From Desulforapulum autotrophicum (GTDB lineage: Bacteria; Desulfobacterota; Desulfobacteria; Desulfobacterales; Desulfolunaceae), in contig DYJE01000001.1 in the NCBI GenBank assembly GCA_020723285.1, forward strand, positions 497,509-561,508: a stretch of 64,000 nt of DNA, written 5' to 3'. A program made the translations under genes and the position numbers. The number at the start of each line of letters is the position of its first letter. Positions within the stretch are counted from its first letter, which is position 1. Of the stretch, positions 55,614 through 64,000 are shown piece by piece. The notes beneath the pieces were generated by a model. The model saw only the letters and a program-made list of their open reading frames with translations, was not told where the DNA came from and did no database searches.

Positions 55614-55873
55614 TGAGGCATCTCTGATTCTTTATTCGTCCCCCATGTTTGTAACCAGTCACGCACTTCCTGCCCAGTCAGGTGCCGACCGGTTTCTTTA
55701 TATGATTCCCATGATGCCAAAGCTTCTTTTTTAAATCGCTCCTTGGCTTCTTCGCGTTCTATGTAATCGCGTATGGCTTCGCACATGATCCAATGCGGAG
55801 AACGGTTCCTTAAGGCGGCAAGATGTTGAACTTTGCTTTTCAGATCTTCGTCCAATTTAACGGATGTGGCCAT
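55595..55873 (-). CDS. Ribbon-helix-helix antitoxin/regulator, orphan
   Basis: 92 residues from ATG 55873, with AAAGGA upstream. The N-terminal 45 residues are a CopG/ParD-type ribbon-helix-helix (TSVKLDEDLKSKVQHLAALR and SPHWIMCEAIRDYIEREE). The tail (KEALASWESYKETGRHLTG, EVRDWLQTWG) fits the toxin-binding part of this antitoxin group. The partner toxin gene that normally follows is reduced to a 24-codon remnant, so this seems an orphan antitoxin. It may still repress its own promoter through repeats at 55897-55913, and could neutralise a toxin made elsewhere. Confidence 0.82.
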   Translation of the reverse strand: MATSVKLDEDLKSKVQHLAALRNRSPHWIMCEAIRDYIEREEAKERFKKEALASWESYKETGRHLTGQEVRDWLQTWGTNKESEMPQCHDIL

Positions 55874-56319
55874 AATAATCCTTTCATAGCTATGGGTAAT
55901 ACCTCTTAATACCCTAGCATGGTGACATCCAGATGTCACGCAGTACTCTCTCTGTCTCACAATATAATATTCAACATATTTGTAAAATACTGAATAATTG
56001 ACGTTTTAATATTTAAAAAATCAGCCATTCACTTTATCGTCGGCCTGGACATTCCCGGACATGAAGAACCCGGCCCGATCCTGGTTTCTCGTTTAACGGC
56101 AATCTCACATCCGTCTAATAAAACTGTGGGATCTTTCGATGGCCAGATGAACATTGACAGGGGTCCGGGTTATGGTTTATCAGATTCAGAACGGAAAAAC
56201 ACAATCACGAAGCATATGCTTACTCAACGACGGACGCCCAAATCATGAACCGGTCTTTCCCCGATCTTCTGATAAACAGTCTTGCTCAACCCATAAACCC
56301 CTCCATACGGAGCCTGCCG
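55874..56319. other. Noncoding gap of 446 bases
   Basis: It holds the operator-like repeats and leftward promoter of the antitoxin gene at its left end, an AT-rich stretch near 55960-56030, and the upstream region of the efflux operon. I see no convincing gene, RNA or terminator in the rest. Confidence 0.5.
55897..55913. promoter_or_regulatory. Operator-like repeats for the ribbon-helix-helix protein
   Basis: TAATACC occurs at 55897-55903 and again at 55907-55913, a period of 10 bases, and the block is bounded by GGGTA and TACCC. Half-sites one helical turn apart are the usual target of ribbon-helix-helix repressors, and the site is 24 bases before the antitoxin start. Confidence 0.5.
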
Positions 56320-57717
56320 ATGATAATAAAAAAAATGACCCGTTTTATTCTTGCAACGGCTCTTTGCTTTTTCGTTTTTTTTGCAGCGCACCCGTCCGCC
56401 TCGGCCGCGGAGAATCAGGATGCGGTCAAAAAAAAACACACCCTGACAGACCTCTACAACCTGGCTCTTTCCCAGTCTGAACGCATCAGGATCGCACGGG
56501 AAGACGTGTTCATCGCACAAAAAGACAAAAGCCGGGCCTTGTCCGTGCTCATGCCCAGCGTCAGCGCCTTCGGCACGGTCAGCACGGGCCGGACCGACCA
56601 GAGCACCGATCCCACGGTCCCTGCCGAGGATTACGATATCAGCACACACTCCGTCGGATGGGGCGTCAGGTTTGACCAGACCTTCACCCTGAACGGCAAG
56701 GAACTGATCGCCCTCCGGATGAGCGGGGACAACATCGAGCGAAGCAACCAGGACCTTTCGGCCGTCAGTGAATCCTACCTTCTTAACGTGGCCACGGCAT
56801 ACTACCAGGTTCTCCGTGCGCGCAAAGGTCTTGAAATCGCCAAAGCCAATGTCCAGCGTCTTGAAAAGCACCGGGACTCGGTGGGAACCCGGTATAAACT
56901 CGACGATGTGACAAAAACGGACATGGCCCGCGCACAGTCCGAGCTGTCAGACGCACTGGCCCGGCAGATCGATGATGAAAACCGTTACATGCTGAGCCGC
57001 GCCGCCCTGGAATCTCTGGTGGAACTCCCGTCAGCTTACGAACTCGAAGAACCGTCGGAGTCCGCATTTGAAAACATGCCCCTTGATCTCTCCCAGCTCA
57101 AGCGTGAGGGGCTTTCACTCCGGCCGGAAATCAAATCCGCCGAACTGGCTTTGACCGTGGCGGAGCAGAACGTCCGGCTGACCCAGGGCAACCGCTGGCC
57201 CACCGTGTCCATCGAAGGGCAATACGCTCAAGGGACCGACGCCAATGACGGAACCCTTGGAGGCAGCTCCCTCGATTATGACAAGGATGTTTCCGGTTAC
57301 ACGCTGGCCGCAAAACTCAACGTCATCCTGTTCGACGGAGGATTGCGAAACGCGGAAACCGAACAGGCCATGGCCCGGGCACGGCAGGCGAAGCTCACTC
57401 TTTCCGAAACCCGGAAAAAAATCGAGCTGGATGTCCAGGACGCCTTCCTCAACGTCTCAACCCAGAAAAGCCGCCTGAAAGCCCTGGACGACAAACTGAC
57501 CTACGCCCGTCAGAACTACAAAGCCGTGTCCGAACTTTACAGACACGGCCTTTCCAACAGCGTGGACATGATGGATGCCAACACGGTTCTCGTTTCTTCG
57601 GAACGGGAGCTGTCGGAAGCCCGGTTCGGATACAAGCTGGCGGTCCTGACACTCAAACACGCCACGGGATCTTTCAAGGAAACCCTGGACAAACCCTCAC
57701 CCCCGGAAAACGGATGA
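56320..57717 (+). CDS. TolC-family outer-membrane efflux protein
   Basis: 465 residues from ATG 56320, with GGAG 7 bases upstream; an earlier frame start lacks a ribosome site. A signal peptide of about 35 residues (MTRFILATALCFFVFFAA, cut near ASA-AEN) leads into two TolC/OEP repeats (LYNLALSQSERIRIAREDV, LLNVATAYYQVLRARKGLEIAKAN and, in the second half, LSLRPEIKSAELALTVAEQNV, ELSEARFGYKLAVLTL). It forms the outer channel of an RND pump and is the first of three genes in an outer channel-adaptor-pump operon. The substrate is unknown. Confidence 0.92.
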   Translation: MIIKKMTRFILATALCFFVFFAAHPSASAAENQDAVKKKHTLTDLYNLALSQSERIRIAREDVFIAQKDKSRALSVLMPSVSAFGTVSTGRTDQSTDPTVPAEDYDISTHSVGWGVRFDQTFTLNGKELIALRMSGDNIERSNQDLSAVSESYLLNVATAYYQVLRARKGLEIAKANVQRLEKHRDSVGTRYKLDDVTKTDMARAQSELSDALARQIDDENRYMLSRAALESLVELPSAYELEEPSESAFENMPLDLSQLKREGLSLRPEIKSAELALTVAEQNVRLTQGNRWPTVSIEGQYAQGTDANDGTLGGSSLDYDKDVSGYTLAAKLNVILFDGGLRNAETEQAMARARQAKLTLSETRKKIELDVQDAFLNVSTQKSRLKALDDKLTYARQNYKAVSELYRHGLSNSVDMMDANTVLVSSERELSEARFGYKLAVLTLKHATGSFKETLDKPSPPENG

Positions 57718-57724
57718 CACACCT

Positions 57725-58876
57725 ATGAATGCCATGAAAGACCTTAGAAAAAAAATGTTTCGGGGTTACATTCCCCTTGCGGTTCTCGTCGTCTGCCTTT
57801 TTGTCCTCGGCATGTGCTCCCAGTCCAAAAAGGAACGGCTCGAAAAGGAAAAGAAAGCCGCGGGCAAGGAAGTGGTGCACCCCGTCAACGTGGTGATTAT
57901 GGAAATGAAACCCCGGGAGGTCAAGGATCAGCTCAGCCTGCCGGGAACCCTGGCCCCTTTTCTGACCCTGGTGGTCTCCTCGGAAACCTCCGGCATGATT
58001 CTCGACAAACAGGTCAACGTGGGGGACCCGGTCCGCAAAGGTCAGGTTCTCGCCACCATCGACGGATCCAAATACAAAAACGCCTACAACTCCGCCAGGG
58101 CCACGTATGACAACGCCCTTTCATCCAAAAAACGCCTGGAATCCCTGTACCGGTCGGAAATCACGAACAAAACCGAACTGGACGCGGTGACCGCTCAGAT
58201 GGAGAACGCCATGGCGGCCATGAAGATCGCCGCCATCGACCTTGAAAAAACAGTGATCAAAGCCCCGGATTCGGGTATCGCCAACCGGGTGCATGTTGAA
58301 AAGGGCCAGTTTACCGATGTGGGAAAACCCGTGGTGGAAATCATCCGGATCAACCCCATCAAGGTCAATGTGGGTATTCCCGAATCGGACATCCATGCCG
58401 TGAAAGATCTGAAATGGTTCGATGTCACCGTGGACGCCCTGAAAGGCAAAACGTTCAGGGCCGAACGGCACTCGCTGTCGAGGACCACCAGCTCCCTCGC
58501 ACGGGTCTACGACATGGAACTCACCCTGGCCAACCCTTCTGGCGAACTTCTGCCCGACATGTTCGTCCGGGTCAACATCGTCAAGAAAAAACTTCCGGGT
58601 GCCTTTGCCGTGCCCCTTTACGCCATCCTCAGCATGGGGGAAAAAAAATTCGTGGTTGTGGCTGAAACATCCGTGCAAGGGAAGACGGACGCCCCCAGGG
58701 ACACTGCGTCCGTCCGGGAAATCGAAACCGGTGTCCAGGACGGCTGGATGGTGGAAGTGATAAAGGGGCTGAAAACGGGCGATGCCGTCATCACCGTGGG
58801 CCAGCGCAGCGTGTCCGACGGCCAGAAAATCAACGTCATAAGGACCCAGGATGAACAGGAGAAACTCCTCAGATGA
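57725..58876 (+). CDS. RND efflux periplasmic adaptor (membrane fusion protein)
   Basis: 383 residues, 7 bases after the TolC-like gene. A membrane anchor lies near residues 14-30 (LAVLVVCLFVLGMC). The Cys is preceded by LGM, so a lipoprotein is possible but not canonical. The lipoyl halves (VVSSETSGMILDKQVNVGDPV and TVIKAPDSGIANRVHVEKGQF) flank a coiled-coil hairpin (AYNSARATYDNALSSKKRLESLY), and beta-barrel and membrane-proximal domains follow. It joins the inner pump to the outer channel. The last bases overlap the pump gene (ATGA). Confidence 0.92.
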   Translation: MNAMKDLRKKMFRGYIPLAVLVVCLFVLGMCSQSKKERLEKEKKAAGKEVVHPVNVVIMEMKPREVKDQLSLPGTLAPFLTLVVSSETSGMILDKQVNVGDPVRKGQVLATIDGSKYKNAYNSARATYDNALSSKKRLESLYRSEITNKTELDAVTAQMENAMAAMKIAAIDLEKTVIKAPDSGIANRVHVEKGQFTDVGKPVVEIIRINPIKVNVGIPESDIHAVKDLKWFDVTVDALKGKTFRAERHSLSRTTSSLARVYDMELTLANPSGELLPDMFVRVNIVKKKLPGAFAVPLYAILSMGEKKFVVVAETSVQGKTDAPRDTASVREIETGVQDGWMVEVIKGLKTGDAVITVGQRSVSDGQKINVIRTQDEQEKLLR

Positions 58877-61800
58877 TCGTTTCAGATACCGCCATAAAAA
58901 ACAGGGTCAGCGTGATGGTCCTGTGCCTGATCATTCTCATCGCGGGAACCTACAGTTATCAGACGCTGCCCAGGGAAGACGAGCCGGACATCACCATCCC
59001 TTACGTCTTTGTTTCCACCACATACAAAGGGGTGTCGTCGTCGGACATCGAAACCTCCATCACCATTCCCATCGAAAAAAAGCTCAAGGGCCTCAAGAAC
59101 GTCAAGAGCATCCGCTCCGTCAGCGCCGAAGGGGAATCCTCCATCAACATCGAGTTCATCCCCAAAACGGACATCGAGGAAGTGCTCCAGAAAGTGAAGG
59201 ACAAGGTGGACGAGGCCAAGCGTGACCTTCCCGCCGACCTGGAGGACGACCCTTCGGTTTATGAAGTGAATCTTTCGGAAATGCCCATCGTGGTCTATTC
59301 CCTGAACGGCGATTGCGGCATCGCCAACCTCAAGCGCATCGCCGACGACCTGGAAGACGATATCGAGTCCGTTCCCGGCGTTCTTGAAGTGGATGTGACC
59401 GGAGGCAGCGAGCGGGAGATCATCATCGAAATCGATCCCAAAAAACTGGCCTATTACCACATCCCCATCACCGCCTTCAGCGAAGTGGTCCCCAGCGAGA
59501 ACACCAACACCTCGGGCGGGTCCATCACCCTGGGCGACGGCCGTTACCAGTTAAGTGTCCCCGGCGAATTCAAAACCCCCGATGAAATCTACGGCATCGT
59601 CATCGCCACGTTCGAGGGCAAACCGGTGTACCTCAAGGATCTGGCCCGGATCGTGGACGGATTCAAAGATGAAACAAGCCGCTCGCGCCTGAACGGCCGT
59701 GAATCGGTGAACCTCTCGGTGAAAAAAAGAAGCGGTGAAAACGTCATCCGGATTTCCGAGGAAATCGACCGTCTCATCGAAAAACAGAAACAGCGCTGGC
59801 CCCTTGGAACCCACGTCACCAAAATGATGGACAAGGCCAAAAACATCCACATGATGGTTTCGGATCTCGAAAACAACATCCTCTCGGGCCTGGTTCTCGT
59901 GGTGGGCGTGCTATTGTTCGCCATGGGCATACGAAACGCCGTGATCGTGGCCATGGCCATTCCCTTTTCCATGTTCATGACCTTCTCCATTCTCCAGATC
60001 ATGGGCATCACCCTGAACATGGTGGTTCTCTTTTCCCTGACCCTGGCCCTGGGCATGCTGGTGGACAACGCCATCGTCATCGTGGAGAACATCTACCGAT
60101 ACATGGAACAGGGTGTCCCGAAGGTCCAGGCCGCCATGAAAGCCACCTCGGAAGTGGCCTATCCCGTGATCGGGTCCACCCTCACCACGGTCTTCGCTTT
60201 CGCCCCCATGTTGTTCTGGCCGGGAATCATGGGGGAATTCATGGCTTACCTCCCCCTGACACTCATCGTGACCTTAAGTTCCAGCCTTTTCGTGGCCCTG
60301 GTCGTCAATCCGGCCCTGGCGTCGTATTTCATGAAAATCACAAAAAAAACAACGGGCACGGGTCCCGCCCTCAGCGCCGACGACATTGAAAAAAAAGGGG
60401 AAGACCCCATCGTCATCACCGGCCCCGTTCTATCTTCCTACGCCAGGATGGTCGACTACTGCCTGGCCAACCGGATCAAGGTTCTCGTGGCATCGTTTCT
60501 GATCCTCATCATGTTCATGCAGGTCTGGATGCTTGTCATCGGCATTGAAAAACCTGTGGAGTTCTTCCCCAGCGTGGACCCGAAAAACATCTATGTGAAC
60601 ATCGACCCGCCCGAAGGAGCGGACATGGAATACATCGACGCCATCACCAAACAGGTGGAAATCGCGGTGAATCGCGTTAAAGATAAGAACAGCCCTCTTT
60701 CCGCTCAGTACGAAAAGGCCTATGTCCTTAATGACCACGAAAGACGGGACGGCTCCACGTTCAAAGGCCCCACGGATTTCGACAATGTGGAGCACATCTA
60801 CGCCACTTCGGTGGAAAAATTCGGCAGCAAGCTGTTCTCCAACGTTTCGTCCAACCATCTGGGCATCCAGTTCCTGGACTTCGAACAGCGGAAAAGACCT
60901 TCGGCGGAAGATCTGAAAGACATCCGGGACCGCGTCAGTGATATTCCCGGCGCACGGATCACGGTCATGGAAGAAGAAGGCGGACCGCCCACCGGCGACC
61001 CCATCAACATCGAAATCGCCGGGGATGATCTGAAAACCCTGGGCCTCTTGTCTAAAAAAATTCAGGGCATCCTTTCCGAAATCCCTCTGATCAAGGATGT
61101 GAGGGATGACTACATGGACAGCATTCCCTCCATCCAGGTCTCCATCGACCGCCAGAAAGCCGCCCTCATGGGCCTTTCCACCAGCGCCATCGGTTTTGCC
61201 CTGAAAACCGCCTACAACGGCTACAATGTTTCAACATACAGGGAAAACGGGGAAGACTACGACATCACCGTGAAACTCTCCCAAAAAGACCGGGAGATCA
61301 CCGACGTGCTGCACAACCTGATGATCCCCTCCCCCAACGGCCAGCTGGTGCCCCTCACCACCGTGGCAGCCATCGATTATTCGGGAACCATGGGGGACAT
61401 CAACCGGATCAACCACGAACGGGTGGTCACCGTGAAAGCCAATGTGGATGAAAGCAAAACCACAGGGGCTGTGCTCCGCATGGACGCGGAAAAAATGTTG
61501 AAGGGCTTAAAGCTGCCGGACGGGTACAGAGTCACCTTCACCGGAGAAGGCGAAGCCCAGGAAGAGGCCCAGGATTTCCTCTCCAAGGCGTTTGTCATAG
61601 CCCTTCTCCTGATTTTCCTGATCCTGGTCACCCAGTTCAACTCCGTGATCCAGCCGCTGATCATCATGACCTCGGTGATTCTCTCCCTGGGGGGTGTCTT
61701 TTTCGGGCTCAGCATCATGCGCTTACCCTTCGGCATCATCATGTGCGGCGTGGGTGTGATTTCGCTGGCCGGTGTGGTGGTGAACAACGCCATCGTCCTC

Positions 61801-62130
61801 ATCGACTACACCAACAAGCTCCGTGAGCGGGGCATGGAACTCAACGAGGCCATCGTATCCGCCGGAGCCACCCGGCTGCGCCCCGTGTTCCTGACGGCGG
61901 TCACCACGATTCTGGGCCTCATCCCCATGGTGACGGGCATTTCCATCAACTTCAGGGATCTGAGCATCTCCATGGTCAGCGAGACATCCCAGTACTGGAA
62001 ATCCATGTCCGCCGTGGTGATCTTCGGCCTTGCCGTCGCCACTTTCCTGACCCTTCTGGTGGTTCCCACCCTTTACTCTTTGAGTGAATCGGCGGCCAGG
62101 AAAATTGAACGACTGTTCTCAAGAAACTAA
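58873..62130 (+). CDS. RND-family efflux pump, HAE1/AcrB-like
   Basis: The 1085-residue inner-membrane transporter has 12 predicted helices and two large periplasmic loops. TM1 is VSVMVLCLIILIAGTYSY. Family motifs are NVKSIRSVSAEGESSI, LTLALGMLVDNAIVIVENIY (TM4) and GVVSLAG-type sequence around VVVNNAIVLIDY (TM10). AcrB has Asp-Asp in TM4 and Lys in TM10 as its proton relay; here TM4 reads Asp-Asn and the Lys position is Asn, so coupling residues differ. ATG 58873 overlaps the adaptor stop by 4 bases. Drugs, lipids or solvents are possible substrates. Confidence 0.93.
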   Translation: MIVSDTAIKNRVSVMVLCLIILIAGTYSYQTLPREDEPDITIPYVFVSTTYKGVSSSDIETSITIPIEKKLKGLKNVKSIRSVSAEGESSINIEFIPKTDIEEVLQKVKDKVDEAKRDLPADLEDDPSVYEVNLSEMPIVVYSLNGDCGIANLKRIADDLEDDIESVPGVLEVDVTGGSEREIIIEIDPKKLAYYHIPITAFSEVVPSENTNTSGGSITLGDGRYQLSVPGEFKTPDEIYGIVIATFEGKPVYLKDLARIVDGFKDETSRSRLNGRESVNLSVKKRSGENVIRISEEIDRLIEKQKQRWPLGTHVTKMMDKAKNIHMMVSDLENNILSGLVLVVGVLLFAMGIRNAVIVAMAIPFSMFMTFSILQIMGITLNMVVLFSLTLALGMLVDNAIVIVENIYRYMEQGVPKVQAAMKATSEVAYPVIGSTLTTVFAFAPMLFWPGIMGEFMAYLPLTLIVTLSSSLFVALVVNPALASYFMKITKKTTGTGPALSADDIEKKGEDPIVITGPVLSSYARMVDYCLANRIKVLVASFLILIMFMQVWMLVIGIEKPVEFFPSVDPKNIYVNIDPPEGADMEYIDAITKQVEIAVNRVKDKNSPLSAQYEKAYVLNDHERRDGSTFKGPTDFDNVEHIYATSVEKFGSKLFSNVSSNHLGIQFLDFEQRKRPSAEDLKDIRDRVSDIPGARITVMEEEGGPPTGDPINIEIAGDDLKTLGLLSKKIQGILSEIPLIKDVRDDYMDSIPSIQVSIDRQKAALMGLSTSAIGFALKTAYNGYNVSTYRENGEDYDITVKLSQKDREITDVLHNLMIPSPNGQLVPLTTVAAIDYSGTMGDINRINHERVVTVKANVDESKTTGAVLRMDAEKMLKGLKLPDGYRVTFTGEGEAQEEAQDFLSKAFVIALLLIFLILVTQFNSVIQPLIIMTSVILSLGGVFFGLSIMRLPFGIIMCGVGVISLAGVVVNNAIVLIDYTNKLRERGMELNEAIVSAGATRLRPVFLTAVTTILGLIPMVTGISINFRDLSISMVSETSQYWKSMSAVVIFGLAVATFLTLLVVPTLYSLSESAARKIERLFSRN

Positions 62131-62266
62131 GGAAAAAAAATCGACCGTCATGCTTTTCTTCCGGGATTTTCAGAATTATTCTCGACAATTCATGGAATTA
62201 TGTCATATTAAAGCACTCATCGGTTGAAGATATCCAGTAAAACAAAAAAAACGCGTCGGAGTTTGG

Positions 62267-63070
62267 ATGACTCGTCTACATATTTTTAAAACAGCAGGGA
62301 TTCTCATCCTCTCTGCCATTCTCGTATTCACCGCCTGTTCACCAAGGCGTTTCAAGGAAACCCATCCGGCCCCACAGAAAACAAAGCCTCCGGTCAAAGC
62401 CGTCAAAAAAGAACTGAAGCGCATGGGGTACACCATCCAGGCCGGAGCCTTCGCCAACCCGGACAACGCCGTGCGTTTTTCTGAAACCTTACGGGCCCGG
62501 GGGCTTGACGCCACCTATTTCGCGGCCAAAACCGGTCTTTACAAAGTGCGTTTCGGAAATTTCAAGACCAAAGATCTGGCCCGAAAACACGCCGCATACC
62601 TCAAGGACGCCGGAGTCATCGAAGAATTCTACATCGTGATGCCGGAAGAATACTCGGTTACAAAAAGCGAGAAACTGGGCGATGACCAGCTGTCCTACCT
62701 CCGGGATGAAATCGTGAAATCGGCCCACAGTTTCATCGACGTGCCCTATCTCTGGGGCGGGACATCGGTGGAAACGGGCTTTGATTGCAGCGGTCTCACC
62801 ATGACCGTGTATCAGTTGAACGGCCTTGACCTGCCGAGAAATTCCTCCGATCAGTTCGCCGCCGGTAACCCCATCGACAAGGACAGCCTGATGAAAGGGG
62901 ATCTGGTCTTTTTCGCCACCACCTGTTCCGGCCGCATCTCCCATGTGGGCATCTACATCGGCGACGGCCTGTTCATCCACGCCCCCAGCAAGGGAAAAAC
63001 CATCCGAAAAGATTCCCTTTCCGACAGTTACTGGATGAAACGCTACATGGGGGCCAGCACTTATCTGTGA
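62267..63070 (+). CDS. SPOR - NlpC/P60 lipoprotein, probable peptidoglycan endopeptidase
   Basis: The 267-residue protein begins with a lipoprotein signal (FKTAGILILSAILVFTAC; Cys near residue 24). An SPOR-type peptidoglycan-binding repeat follows (YTIQAGAFANPDNAVRFSETL, YKVRFGNFKTKDLARK). It ends with an NlpC/P60 domain with catalytic Cys in FDCSGLTM and His in ISHVGIYIG, plus FIHAPSKGK. Such enzymes cut peptide links in the wall and work at the outer or inner membrane. CGGAG precedes the ATG. It is followed by an overlapping gene (GTGA). It is separate from the efflux operon by 136 bases. Confidence 0.9.
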   Translation: MTRLHIFKTAGILILSAILVFTACSPRRFKETHPAPQKTKPPVKAVKKELKRMGYTIQAGAFANPDNAVRFSETLRARGLDATYFAAKTGLYKVRFGNFKTKDLARKHAAYLKDAGVIEEFYIVMPEEYSVTKSEKLGDDQLSYLRDEIVKSAHSFIDVPYLWGGTSVETGFDCSGLTMTVYQLNGLDLPRNSSDQFAAGNPIDKDSLMKGDLVFFATTCSGRISHVGIYIGDGLFIHAPSKGKTIRKDSLSDSYWMKRYMGASTYL

Positions 63071-63975
63071 CAGAACGCAAACTCTACCCGATTTTCGGTT
63101 TGAGAATTCTGTCAGACGTTGAACTCCCTGCGCCCTTTCGACAGAACCCGGAATCCCACCTCGCACAGGATGTCACCATCGAGTTCGGCAAAACACCGGA
63201 ATATCTGGTGAACCCCACCATTCAGCGCCCGCGTTTCCAGGCGTCACCCGGAGAATGCCTCCTCTTTGTGGATTCCGTCGCGCGTTATCATGTCACCTGT
63301 GGAAACCGCATCGTCATCACGCCTGTGCCCGGCGCTTCCGAGAGCGCCATCCAAATCTTTCTGCTGGGTTCCGTTTTTGGAGCATTGCTTCATCAAAGAA
63401 ATTTTCTGGTGCTTCACGCCGGAGCCATTGCCTTGAAAAATGCCGCCATCGCGTTTTCCGGCGTGTCAGGCACCGGAAAATCCACTCTGACCGCCGGATT
63501 CATTCAAAGGGGATTCACTTTTCTTGCCGACGATGTCTGTGCGATCCGGATGGAAGACGGCATCCCTTTCGTAATGCCGGGGTTTCCCAGATTGAAGCTG
63601 TGGGCGGATGTTCTGAAAAAACTCGATATCACCCCAGTGAATCCGCCGCATATCCGCCGGAATGAAGGACTCGAAAAGTTTTTCATTGACTCGGAAGCCT
63701 TTTGTACAGAGCCTGTTCCGCTGAAAAAGCTGTTCATCCTGACCTCTTCGCAGACCGACCGCCTGGATACTTTCCCCCTAACGGGCGGTGATAAAATCAA
63801 AACCCTCGTGTCAAACACCTACCGCAAAAAAATGATCCGGGGCTTCGGGCTCACGAACTCCCATTTTCAACAGTGCGCAACCCTTGCCCGGAGCATCGCC
63901 ATCCACCGGATCAAACGGCCTGCAAAGGGTTTTCATCTTGATGAACTCATGGACATGATCGAAGCGGTTCTGTGA
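63067..63975 (+). CDS. HPr-kinase/phosphorylase-like ATP-binding protein
   Basis: 302 residues from GTG 63067, which overlaps the stop of the NlpC/P60 gene (GTGA). A P-loop, SGVSGTGKSTL near residue 133, and FLADDVCAI near residue 155 match the catalytic domain of HPr kinase/phosphorylase and relatives, but the N-terminal HprK domain and the HprK signature are not seen. Relatives often sit beside peptide- or sugar-modification genes and are of unknown target. No PqqD or PTS gene is nearby. A kinase role on a small molecule or protein is plausible but not shown. Confidence 0.75.
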   Translation: MTERKLYPIFGLRILSDVELPAPFRQNPESHLAQDVTIEFGKTPEYLVNPTIQRPRFQASPGECLLFVDSVARYHVTCGNRIVITPVPGASESAIQIFLLGSVFGALLHQRNFLVLHAGAIALKNAAIAFSGVSGTGKSTLTAGFIQRGFTFLADDVCAIRMEDGIPFVMPGFPRLKLWADVLKKLDITPVNPPHIRRNEGLEKFFIDSEAFCTEPVPLKKLFILTSSQTDRLDTFPLTGGDKIKTLVSNTYRKKMIRGFGLTNSHFQQCATLARSIAIHRIKRPAKGFHLDELMDMIEAVL

Positions 63976-64000
63976 TGACCTGAAACTGAAACCATGGTTT

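Overview
The window looks like part of a Gram-negative, flagellated bacterial chromosome. Desulfobacterota (former Deltaproteobacteria) is my best guess, from the FliW/CsrA-linked flagellin locus, the TPR/SPINDLY and Maf-type glycosyltransferases and the overall gene style; nothing here fixes the taxonomy. No rRNA, tRNA, CRISPR array, integrase or transposase was seen.

Positions 1-27.9 kb are one long minus-strand surface-glycan locus, read from about 27.9 kb toward 1. It opens with a winged-helix regulator (27.3-27.9 kb). Next come a GDP-mannose-dehydratase-like SDR, a NeuB-type nonulosonate synthase fused to a TIM barrel, glycosyltransferases, a heptose-like module (GmhA-like isomerase, a kinase/nucleotidyltransferase with domains in reverse order, a deoxyhypusine-synthase-like protein, split transketolase), methyltransferases and three radical SAM enzymes. 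The left end (1.4-6.0 kb) holds genes matching the Campylobacter phosphoramidate pathway in family and order: glutamine kinase, gamma-glutamyl-CDP-amidate hydrolase and CTP:phosphoglutamine cytidylyltransferase. A methyltransferase and a sulfotransferase-like protein follow. A small Rossmann-type module recurs in at least seven otherwise unrelated proteins of this locus.

Positions 28.1-39.8 kb are a minus-strand island, probably for flagellin glycosylation: a giant protein joining TPRs, a GT41/SPINDLY transferase, a Maf (DUF115) transferase and more TPRs; two paralogous GT9-like transferases; a methyltransferase; and a second TPR-GT41 protein.

Positions 39.8-50.4 kb are the flagellar filament locus. 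fliC-fliD-fliS-fliT-like-flaG run rightward from a sigma-28-like promoter, and flgN-flgK-flgL-csrA-fliW run leftward toward them. The fliC leader carries three GGA sites fit for CsrA, which suggests FliW-CsrA control of flagellin translation.

Positions 50.5-64.0 kb hold a hybrid sensor kinase, recJ, an orphan ribbon-helix-helix antitoxin with only the tail of its toxin, a TolC/adaptor/RND efflux operon, an SPOR-NlpC/P60 lipoprotein and an HPr-kinase-like ATP-binding protein.
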